Positions 7,324 to 12,102 of a stretch of DNA of 12,102 nucleotides are shown in pieces (position 1 is the stretch's first letter; each line of letters opens with the position of its first letter). This stretch comes from Candidatus Latescibacterota bacterium (GTDB taxonomy: Bacteria > Latescibacterota > UBA2968 > UBA8231), in assembly GCA_022827165.1 (NCBI GenBank), contig JAJDTN010000421.1, positions 1 to 12,102 of the forward strand, given 5' to 3'. The notes beneath the pieces are model-generated. The model was not told where the DNA came from. It saw nothing but the letters and a program-made list of their open reading frames with translations, and did no database searches. Both the position numbers and the translations under genes were made by a program.

Positions 7324-8556
7324 CGGCGCCTCTTCCCCGTGACCGATCCTGGCGGCCTGGATGCCCGCTTCGACGGAGGGGACCGGCTCCACAAGGCCTC
7401 GCAGGTGGGGGCCGCCGGCGTCGACGCCCTCGCTGTAGAGCAGCACCCGGGCCCGGCGCAGGACCTTGCACAGCTCCTGGAGCTGCCACTGGTCGATGCG
7501 GAAGAACCCGGGGTCCCCGAGCCGCTCCTCGAAGGCCTCGACGCTCTCCGTCTCCTCGAGGAGCTGGACGAACTCGGGGCTGCCCAGGCCCTCGGCGCAG
7601 CGCGCCGCCAGCACGATCGTGCCCCCGTCGGCGACCGCGGGCAGCACCGCGGTCAGTCCCTTGACCGCCTGGTAGAAGGTCAGGTCCAGGGGATAGCCGG
7701 CGCTGGTGGTGACCACGATCGGCACCGGCTCCTCGACCCATGCGGAGGCCCCGGCCTCGACGAAGGCCACCCCCGCCGCGTGGGCCTCCTCGAGATCGCC
7801 GGCGAAGATCCCCGTCACCTCCCTGCGGTGGTTCATGGCCACGTTGAGGGTGAAGTCCACGCCGACCCGCAGGGCGACTTCGAGAGCCTGGCGGTGGAAC
7901 GGATTGCCGTCGATGACGCCCTCCGCCGACCGGGGGTGACTCATCAGCTCGGGCCCGTGGAGCACCCGCATCGTGTCGACGCCCACGATCCCGGGGCAGA
8001 CCGCCTTGCGGCCCCCGGAGTATCCGGCCATCAGGTGCGGCTCGATCAGGGAGGTGGCGATCTTGAGGTCGGCCTCGACGTAGAGCCGGTCGATCCAGAT
8101 CGGCGCACCGCCGGAACTCCGGCCGAGATGGACGAGGCTCTCGCGGTCGCGGGCCCTGTGGTTCTCGATCCGGTAGTCGGCGGCCACCCGCGGCCCCACG
8201 AGCCGGACCAGTTCCTCTCCCTCGTTGGGCCGGTGCAAGCCGGTCCCCACCAGGATGGTGATGTCCCGGCGCTCGATCCCGGCCTCTTCGAGGGTGCGCA
8301 ACAACGGCGGCAGGATGACGGGGTTGGGCACGGGCCGGGTGATGTCGGAGATGACGACGCAGGCGCTGCGGCGGCCCCGGGCCAGCCGCGCCAGGGCGGG
8401 GGCCCCGATCGGCTGCCGAAAGGCCTCCTCCAGCCGGGCGTCGACATCGTCCAGGGCGGGCACGTCGGCCATGTCCAGGATCCGGGCCGCGGCCGGGATC
8501 TCTGCCTCGAGGCCGTGCTCTCCGTAGTCCAGGCGCAGGCGGCGGGTGGATGGCAT
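6220..8556 (-). CDS. LarA-type lactate racemase joined in frame to a CsgG/FlgT-like lipoprotein
   Basis: This is one open frame of 778 residues, starting at ATG 8556 with GGAGG four bases upstream. Residues 1-423 are a complete LarA-like (DUF2088) nickel-pincer enzyme. SDITRP is at 70-75, His108 in GTGLHRP, EPHLMAGYSGGRK at 172-184 with His174 and Lys184, and His200 in RVLHGPE. In Lactobacillus plantarum LarA the equivalent residues are catalytic histidines, the cofactor-bound lysine and a nickel ligand. LarA normally ends after the GPYVL-like motif seen at 418-422. Here a basic stretch, a hydrophobic stretch and lipobox LGAC (Cys452) follow, then an acidic Ala/Pro linker (463-487). A CsgG/TolB-N-like domain (about 495-682, KILLLPF) and a FlgT-C-like domain (about 690-770, YINLGLADGIRNGDKF) complete the frame. 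No larB, larC or larE is in the window. A true fusion, a lost stop codon or separate internal initiation are all possible. Confidence 0.88.
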   Translation of the reverse strand: MPSTRRLRLDYGEHGLEAEIPAAARILDMADVPALDDVDARLEEAFRQPIGAPALARLARGRRSACVVISDITRPVPNPVILPPLLRTLEEAGIERRDITILVGTGLHRPNEGEELVRLVGPRVAADYRIENHRARDRESLVHLGRSSGGAPIWIDRLYVEADLKIATSLIEPHLMAGYSGGRKAVCPGIVGVDTMRVLHGPELMSHPRSAEGVIDGNPFHRQALEVALRVGVDFTLNVAMNHRREVTGIFAGDLEEAHAAGVAFVEAGASAWVEEPVPIVVTTSAGYPLDLTFYQAVKGLTAVLPAVADGGTIVLAARCAEGLGSPEFVQLLEETESVEAFEERLGDPGFFRIDQWQLQELCKVLRRARVLLYSEGVDAGGPHLRGLVEPVPSVEAGIQAARIGHGEEAPVAVVPRGPYVLARSRRPRPAVKGRAPLAAALAMSGLLLGACATMPGLESVVMMEEEEAEEPAAEPAAEAPLPPPLIPQDGTDFLGQKILLLPFLDSSKYKGAWDIHRGLARTLGDSLAHNSFYHIVPVDSALAYLEPPELTGEIGHARAAGIGAFLGADWVILGNIEELTMKRFQATVPLGGYRSYEGIVMADLTLVNAIDGRRGGELSTEGVMDSKRTGITNPAAFVPLDKQYFFLDDLAWNSDTFRESLVGKALAAWAKNAAAAIAEQIRPPPSLEVAGRIMVVDGAVAYINLGLADGIRNGDKFAVWDQGQELTDPETGEVLGKTLPSRVGTIQVEQILSEHLSKSRVLEGVDSIRLNDALRAE
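7201..7287 (-). other. Internal lipoprotein signal segment at the LarA/lipoprotein junction
   Basis: This segment encodes residues 424-452 of the fused frame. It holds a basic n-region (RSRRPRPAVKGR), a hydrophobic core of about 15 residues (from APLAAALAM to LLLGA) and the lipobox cysteine Cys452. Such a segment normally stands at a protein N-terminus. There is no ATG or GTG between the LarA end and the hydrophobic core. The other two minus-strand frames also give no start here that would yield a good signal peptide. Confidence 0.75.
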
Positions 8557-8560
8557 CCGT

Positions 8561-8567
8561 CCTCCTT
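8561..8567 (-). promoter_or_regulatory. Shine-Dalgarno site for the LarA-type gene
   Basis: Read on the minus strand this is AAGGAGG, four bases before ATG 8556. It lies in the 13-base gap after the GalU-type stop, so the gene has its own strong ribosome-binding site although it is probably co-transcribed with galU. Confidence 0.65.
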
Positions 8568-8569
8568 CC

Positions 8570-9442
8570 TCAGAGGCGGGAGCGCAGGTAGTCGGCGAAG
8601 GCCGGGCCGTTCTCGGGGTCGGCGAGAGCGAAGTCGGCGAAGGCCCGGTAGTAGGTCAGTGGGGTTCCGATGTCGTAGCGCCGTTCACCCGGGGCCAGCT
8701 GCACGCAGCGGACGCCGTCCCCCCATTCGAGGAGGCGGCGGACCGCGTCCGTGAGCCAGATCTCCCCGTTCATCCCCGGGTCGGTTGCGGCGATCGCCTC
8801 GAAGATGCGCGGGGTGAAGACATAGCGGGCGGCCACGGCCAGGCGGCTCGGGGCCTCCGAGGCGGCCGGCTTCTCGACGATGCCGTCGATGGCGAAGGCC
8901 CCCCCGGCCCGGTCCTCGGCCGGCCTCACCACGCCGTACCTGGAGGTCTCTTCCAGCGGAACCTCCCAGACGGCGATCGTGGCGCTGGCGCCGGAGCGCT
9001 CGTGCTCGTCCACCAGGCGGCGGACGACGCCCGGTTGGCCCTGGGAGGCGAGGATCGTGTCGCCGAAGCCGACGACGAAGGACTCGCCGCCGACGAACTC
9101 GGCCGCCAGCCGCACGGCATCGGCATTGCCCAGGGGACGCCGCTGCCGGACGTAGAAGAACTCGACACTCTCGCGGTCGTAGTCGACCTCCCCGATCCGG
9201 TCCTTGGCGCCGACGCGCGACTCGAGCTCCGGGTCGTCGTCGAAGTGGTCCTCGATGGACCGCTTCTTGCGGCCCGTGACGAAGAGGAACTTGCCGACCC
9301 CCTGCTCGATCATCTCCTCCACCACGTACTGGACCACCGGCTTGTAGCCTACGGGCAGCATCTCCTTGGGCTGGGACTTGGTCGCCGGCAACAGGCGAGT
9401 CCCCAGGCCGGCCACGGGCAGCACGGCTTTGTCGATCGCCAT
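8570..9442 (-). CDS. galU: UTP-glucose-1-phosphate uridylyltransferase (GalU type)
   Basis: This 290-residue protein is the normal GalU length. It makes UDP-glucose (or a close sugar nucleotide) from UTP and glucose 1-phosphate in the cytoplasm, a precursor for envelope glycans. The nucleotide-binding start LPVAGLGTRLLPATKSQPKEML is at residues 8-29. VTGRKKRSIEDHFD is at 55-68, EKP at 190-192, RYVFTPRIFEAI at 206-217, NGEIWLTDA at 225-233 and RYDIGTPLTYY at 255-265. Two places differ from standard GalU: PLGNADAV (103-110) replaces the usual PLGLGHAV, and VGFGDTIL (124-131) replaces the usual LLPD-type strand, though Asp128 is kept. A shifted sugar specificity is therefore possible. ATG 9442 is preferred because it opens directly on the conserved core; a start further upstream adds only shadow sequence. 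It is the first gene of the minus-strand block. Confidence 0.92.
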   Translation of the reverse strand: MAIDKAVLPVAGLGTRLLPATKSQPKEMLPVGYKPVVQYVVEEMIEQGVGKFLFVTGRKKRSIEDHFDDDPELESRVGAKDRIGEVDYDRESVEFFYVRQRRPLGNADAVRLAAEFVGGESFVVGFGDTILASQGQPGVVRRLVDEHERSGASATIAVWEVPLEETSRYGVVRPAEDRAGGAFAIDGIVEKPAASEAPSRLAVAARYVFTPRIFEAIAATDPGMNGEIWLTDAVRRLLEWGDGVRCVQLAPGERRYDIGTPLTYYRAFADFALADPENGPAFADYLRSRL

Positions 9443-9465
9443 CGGAGACCTTTCGGATCGGGCTG

Positions 9466-9478
9466 GATTGCAGCAATC
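9466..9478. promoter_or_regulatory. Perfect inverted repeat, possible operator
   Basis: GATTGC-A-GCAATC is a perfect 6-base inverted repeat with a one-base centre. It sits in the galU/kinase divergent region and overlaps the candidate -10 box of galU. This is AT-richer than the surroundings. A regulator binding here could control galU and possibly the kinase. It could also be a chance palindrome. Confidence 0.35.
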
Positions 9479-9502
9479 TAGGGGTGGTTTCGATTTCAGC
9501 AA
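9475..9502 (-). promoter_or_regulatory. Candidate sigma-70-type promoter for the galU operon
   Basis: Read on the minus strand, TTGCTG (9502-9497), a 16-base spacer and TAGATT (9480-9475) resemble -35 and -10 boxes. They lie 33 bases or more upstream of ATG 9442 in the only divergent intergenic region of the window. The match is partial and the host sigma factor preferences are unknown. Confidence 0.35.
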
Positions 9503-9566
9503 GGCGCGGGGAGGCCGCGAGGCCGCCGCCTGTGCGGCCCCTCGGAAGGGCCGGGATCGCCTCGAT

Positions 9567-10724
9567 ATGGCTGTGACTGCTCCAGGCCCGTCCGGTTCCT
9601 TGGCGCCGGCCGCCGGACCCCTTCGCAGGGTCCCGCGGCGCGGCGCCGGACTGGGCACCGCCCTCTCCCGCGGCCGGCTGGAGGAACTGCTGGTACGCCT
9701 GCGCGGCCTGAGGATCGCCGTGGTGGGCGACTTCTTCCTCGACGCCTACTACGACTGCGACCCCGGTCTCGACGAGGCCTCCCTGGAGACGGGCAACACC
9801 TGCTACCAAGTCGTGCGCACCCGCCGCCAGCCGGGAGCCGCCGGCGCCGTCGCCGCCGACCTCGCCGCCCTCGGCGCCGGCAGCGTCCACGCCATCGGCT
9901 TCTGCGGGGAGGACGGGGAAGGTTGGGAGCTGCGGCGCGCCCTGGAGGGCCTCGGCGTCGAGATGGCCGGCTTCCTCACCGCGCCGGAGCGGCGCACGCC
10001 GACGTACGGCAAGATCTGCCAGGTGGGAAGGGACGGCGGCCGGCTCGTCCTCCGCCGGGAGCTGGAACGCCTGGACATCCGCAACCGGCGGCGGACGCCG
10101 CCGTGGGTGCAGGAAGGGCTGACCGGATACCTGCGCGCCGGGCGATGGGACGCCGTGGCCGTCGTCGATCAGGTCCCGGACGCCGGCTGCGGCGTGGTCA
10201 CGGCGGCCATGCGGTCCTGCCTGGAGGATCTGGCCGCGGGCCACCCGGAACGGTTGATCCTCGTCGATTCGCGGCAGCGCCTCCGCCGCTTCCCCCGGCT
10301 GCCGGTCAAGCCGAACCGCCGCGAGGCGGCCGCCGCCCTCGGACAGCCTCCGGCCCGCTCGGTCCGCGCCGCGGCGATGCAGGCCCGGCAGCTGGCGGCG
10401 GGAAGGCGGCCGGTCTTTCTCACCTTGGCGGAGAGAGGCCTGGTGGCGGCCGACCCCGGGGGGCCGTTGCACCACGTGGCCGGATTCCCGCCGCCATCCG
10501 GAGTGCCCGTCGACCCGGTGGGCGCCGGTGACTGCATCACCGCGGCCCTGACCTGCTGCCTGGCCGCCGGCGCCTCCCCGGTGGAGGCGGCGCTGGTGGC
10601 CAACCTGGCGGGCTCGGTCACGGTGCGGCAGATCGGCACCACCGGCACCGCGTCGCCGGCCCAGGTCCGCCGACGGTGGCGTGAAGTGGACGCCGATGAT
10701 GGCGGTCCCGGCCACGGCCGGTGA
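9567..10724 (+). CDS. PfkB-family sugar kinase, heptose-kinase (RfaE/HldE N-domain) type
   Basis: This 385-residue protein is a cytoplasmic ATP-dependent carbohydrate kinase. The first strand AVVGDFFLDAYYD is at 51-63, the substrate-side box PGAAGAVAADLAALG at 89-103, PTYGK at 145-149 and KPNRREA at 248-254. The PfkB signature DPVGAGDCITAA is at 316-327, with the expected catalytic Asp322. The C-terminal QIGTTGTASPAQV (355-367) is typical of the heptose-7-phosphate kinase branch. There is no C-terminal nucleotidyltransferase domain, so it is not a bifunctional HldE. It could phosphorylate heptose 7-phosphate or another sugar; the usual 'ISPEAPVPV' box is replaced by EASLETGNTCYQV (70-82), so the substrate may differ. 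The first 47 residues are a Pro/Gly/Arg-rich extension, and no clear ribosome-binding site marks ATG 9567, so the true start may be further in. It is divergent from galU. Confidence 0.87.
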   Translation: MAVTAPGPSGSLAPAAGPLRRVPRRGAGLGTALSRGRLEELLVRLRGLRIAVVGDFFLDAYYDCDPGLDEASLETGNTCYQVVRTRRQPGAAGAVAADLAALGAGSVHAIGFCGEDGEGWELRRALEGLGVEMAGFLTAPERRTPTYGKICQVGRDGGRLVLRRELERLDIRNRRRTPPWVQEGLTGYLRAGRWDAVAVVDQVPDAGCGVVTAAMRSCLEDLAAGHPERLILVDSRQRLRRFPRLPVKPNRREAAAALGQPPARSVRAAAMQARQLAAGRRPVFLTLAERGLVAADPGGPLHHVAGFPPPSGVPVDPVGAGDCITAALTCCLAAGASPVEAALVANLAGSVTVRQIGTTGTASPAQVRRRWREVDADDGGPGHGR

Positions 10725-10874
10725 GCCGCGCCCGGCGGCGGCGGCCTCCGGAGCAGCGGACCGGGTGGACGCCTCCCGGAGTCCCTGCAAGGGAGTGCTT
10801 GCCGCCCTTGCCCGGGACCACCTTCGTCCTGACGTTAGCAGGCGGATTCACCCTGTCGGCCGGTTGTCCCGGCC

Positions 10875-10879
10875 AGGAG
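10875..10879 (+). promoter_or_regulatory. Shine-Dalgarno site deciding the TTG start at 10887
   Basis: AGGAG is followed by a seven-base spacer and TTG 10887. The frame opened here gives a proper lipoprotein signal. The nearby ATG at 10922 is in a different, arginine-rich shadow frame. Confidence 0.65.
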
Positions 10880-10886
10880 CGTCTCC

Positions 10887-12102
10887 TTGACCGATCGAAG
10901 CACTCCATCACGGGCGGATCGATGGCGTACCGGCAGGCGGCGTCGCGGGGCCGCCCGGCTGCGGCTCTTCGCCGCCCTGCCGCCGGCGTTGTTCCTGCTC
11001 GCCTGCGGCCCGGACATCGAGGGGGCCATCGACGGCCTCGGCGACCCTTCCCACCACGACGACGCCCGCCAGCAGCTGATGCTGGCCAAGGAGCTCGCCG
11101 TCGATGCTCTCCTCGGCGCCCTCGAGGACCCCTCGAGGTCCCCCGTCCGCGCCGACCTCGTCGACGTGCTGGCCAGCATGAACCTGCGCGTCGAAGACCC
11201 GCGCATCGAGGCGGCCCTCAAGGACCATCTCGTGAACGACCCCGACCCGCGGGTGCGGGCGCGCATCGCCTGGTCGGCGCGCCTGCACGGGCGGGAGGCG
11301 TTTCTCGAGCCGCTGCTCGAGAGCGGGCTGACCGACCCCGACGGGGACGTGGTTCACCAGTCCATGGTCGCCATCGACGCCCTCGGTGGCGGTATGAGCC
11401 CGGAGCAGTCGGACGGGCGCTTCAGGAAGACCTTGGAGCTCATCTCCCATCCCCATCCGGAGGTGGCCCGGGAGGCCCGCATCTTCCTGGCCGACCACGC
11501 CGGCGCCCTCGTCGACGAGGGACGGGCCCTGGAGATCCAGGCCCGGACGGCCGAGGCCGAGTCCCTGTACGCGCGCGCCCTCGAGATCGTGCCCGGCGGC
11601 CGCTACGCCACCTACCGCCTGGCCCGCATGCACTTCGACGCCGGACGCCGCGACCAGGGCCTGGCCATGCTGCGCACCAACGGCATGCTCCTCGACGTGC
11701 CCCGCGTATCCGGCACCGTCGTCGCCGACGGCCGCCTCGACGAGCCCCTCTGGGCCGAGGCCGCCTCGGCCAGCGACTTCTGGGTCTTCGTCTTCGCCCA
11801 CAAGGCGGCCTTCCCCTCTCCGGTGGCCTCCGAGATCCGCCTCGCCCGCAGCGACGACGCCCAGGGCCTCGAGGCCATCACGGCCCTCGCCCGAGAGCAC
11901 GCCGTCGAGGCCATCGTCGTCGGCCTTCCCGTCTCCCTCGACGGCCGGTTGCACGCCCAGGGGCAGGAGGTCGCCGCCTTCATCGAGCGCCTCCGCGACG
12001 TCAGCCCCGTTCCCGTCGCCGAGTGGAGCGAGCAGTTCTCCACCGCCGAGGCTGAACGTCTCCTGCGGCAGGCAGGCCGCAAGCCCTCGCGGGACCGGGG
12101 CC
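10887..12102 (+). CDS. HEAT/TPR-repeat lipoprotein running into a RuvX/YqgF-like domain (partial, cut by window end)
   Basis: The frame from TTG 10887 stays open to the window edge (405 codons, no stop). Residues 1-39 are a long basic lipoprotein signal (RWRTGRRRRGAARLRL, then a hydrophobic core), with lipobox LLAC and predicted lipidated Cys40. Residues about 52-210 form HEAT-like helical pairs, for example RADLVDVLASMNLRVEDPRI and DPDPRVRARIAWSA. Residues about 212-262 look like TPR helices (AEAESLYARALEIVPGGRYA). At 274-325 the start of a CBM9-like sandwich is visible (VADGRLDEPLW, then SEIRLARSDD). From 326 the sequence becomes RuvX-like: EAIVVGLPVSLDG (341-353) and EQFSTAEAERLL (382-393). 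The RuvX first half, with its GxD nuclease residue, is missing. The frame is continuous, so this reads as one protein, but a chimeric join is equally possible. The gene lies 162 bases after the kinase. Confidence 0.8.
   Translation, partial: MTDRSTPSRADRWRTGRRRRGAARLRLFAALPPALFLLACGPDIEGAIDGLGDPSHHDDARQQLMLAKELAVDALLGALEDPSRSPVRADLVDVLASMNLRVEDPRIEAALKDHLVNDPDPRVRARIAWSARLHGREAFLEPLLESGLTDPDGDVVHQSMVAIDALGGGMSPEQSDGRFRKTLELISHPHPEVAREARIFLADHAGALVDEGRALEIQARTAEAESLYARALEIVPGGRYATYRLARMHFDAGRRDQGLAMLRTNGMLLDVPRVSGTVVADGRLDEPLWAEAASASDFWVFVFAHKAAFPSPVASEIRLARSDDAQGLEAITALAREHAVEAIVVGLPVSLDGRLHAQGQEVAAFIERLRDVSPVPVAEWSEQFSTAEAERLLRQAGRKPSRDRG
11853..12102 (+). other. RuvX/YqgF C-terminal segment within the lipoprotein frame
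   Basis: This stretch encodes the second half of the RuvX (YqgF) RNase H-like fold, a putative Holliday-junction resolvase or rRNA-processing nuclease. VVGLPVSLDG is the standard second motif. The third motif, normally (D)ER-x-(S/T)T-x-EAERLL, reads S-E-Q-F-S-T-A-E-A-E-R-L-L: the Glu is kept, but the preceding Asp and the following Arg are replaced. The last motif (D-x-x-A) would lie beyond the window. Such a cytoplasmic nuclease domain is not expected behind a lipoprotein signal. Confidence 0.75.

Noticed and set aside
6289..8754. Long open frame on the plus strand antisense to the LarA/lipoprotein gene
   Set aside because: The composition is low-complexity and typical of a GC-rich shadow frame; the minus strand has an exact LarA active-site pattern.
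8685..10790. Minus-strand open frame antisense to the sugar kinase and out of frame with galU
   Set aside because: It crosses both genes and the divergent promoter region without any domain. The kinase and GalU motifs lie in other frames.
10721..12055. Plus-strand open frame with an ATG at 10922
   Set aside because: The translation is dominated by Arg and Pro. The neighbouring frame from TTG 10887 has a ribosome-binding site, a lipoprotein signal and recognisable HEAT, TPR and RuvX motifs.
1..12102. CRISPR arrays, tRNA or rRNA genes, insertion sequences, integrase or defence genes
   Set aside because: I looked for regular direct repeats, tRNA-like arms, transposase motifs and terminal inverted repeats, and saw none that I could support.

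Overview
The window is high-GC bacterial DNA. It is densely coded, with no gene-free stretch above about 160 bases. Three or four proteins carry lipobox-type lipoprotein signals, and there are envelope-sugar genes, so a diderm (Gram-negative) host is likely. GTG and TTG starts are common. I cannot place it in a phylum; the mix of propeller, HEAT/TPR and FlgT-like lipoproteins fits several poorly cultured GC-rich lineages. Both ends cut through genes, so this may be a whole short contig.

Left edge, plus strand (2-1082): the C-terminal end of a carbamoyltransferase, then an SxtJ-type membrane protein and a tiny DUF5989-type membrane protein. The three are closely spaced and look like one operon. 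They converge on the minus-strand block.

Centre, minus strand (9442 down to 1151): seven genes in one direction. In order of transcription they are a GalU-type nucleotidyltransferase; a 778-residue protein in which a complete LarA-type lactate racemase is joined in frame to a CsgG/FlgT-like lipoprotein; a small secreted protein; a TolB-type beta-propeller lipoprotein; a GT-C (PMT/ArnT-like) membrane glycosyltransferase; a small lipoprotein with two beta-sandwich-like repeats; and a secreted protein with an internal two-fold repeat. Several junctions overlap (ATGA, TGATG), which implies translational coupling. The likely theme is cell-envelope sugar transfer plus periplasmic or outer-membrane accessory proteins.

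Right edge, plus strand (9567 to the end): a PfkB sugar kinase of the heptose-kinase (RfaE/HldE) type, divergent from galU. It is followed by a lipoprotein with HEAT and TPR-like repeats that starts at TTG 10887. This last reading frame passes without interruption from the start of a CBM9-like domain into the C-terminal half of a RuvX/YqgF nuclease-fold domain, then runs off the window.

The two most notable observations are the in-frame joins: LarA to lipoprotein, and HEAT/TPR lipoprotein to RuvX. Each is either a new protein architecture or an artefact (lost stop, assembly chimera). The sequence alone does not decide which.
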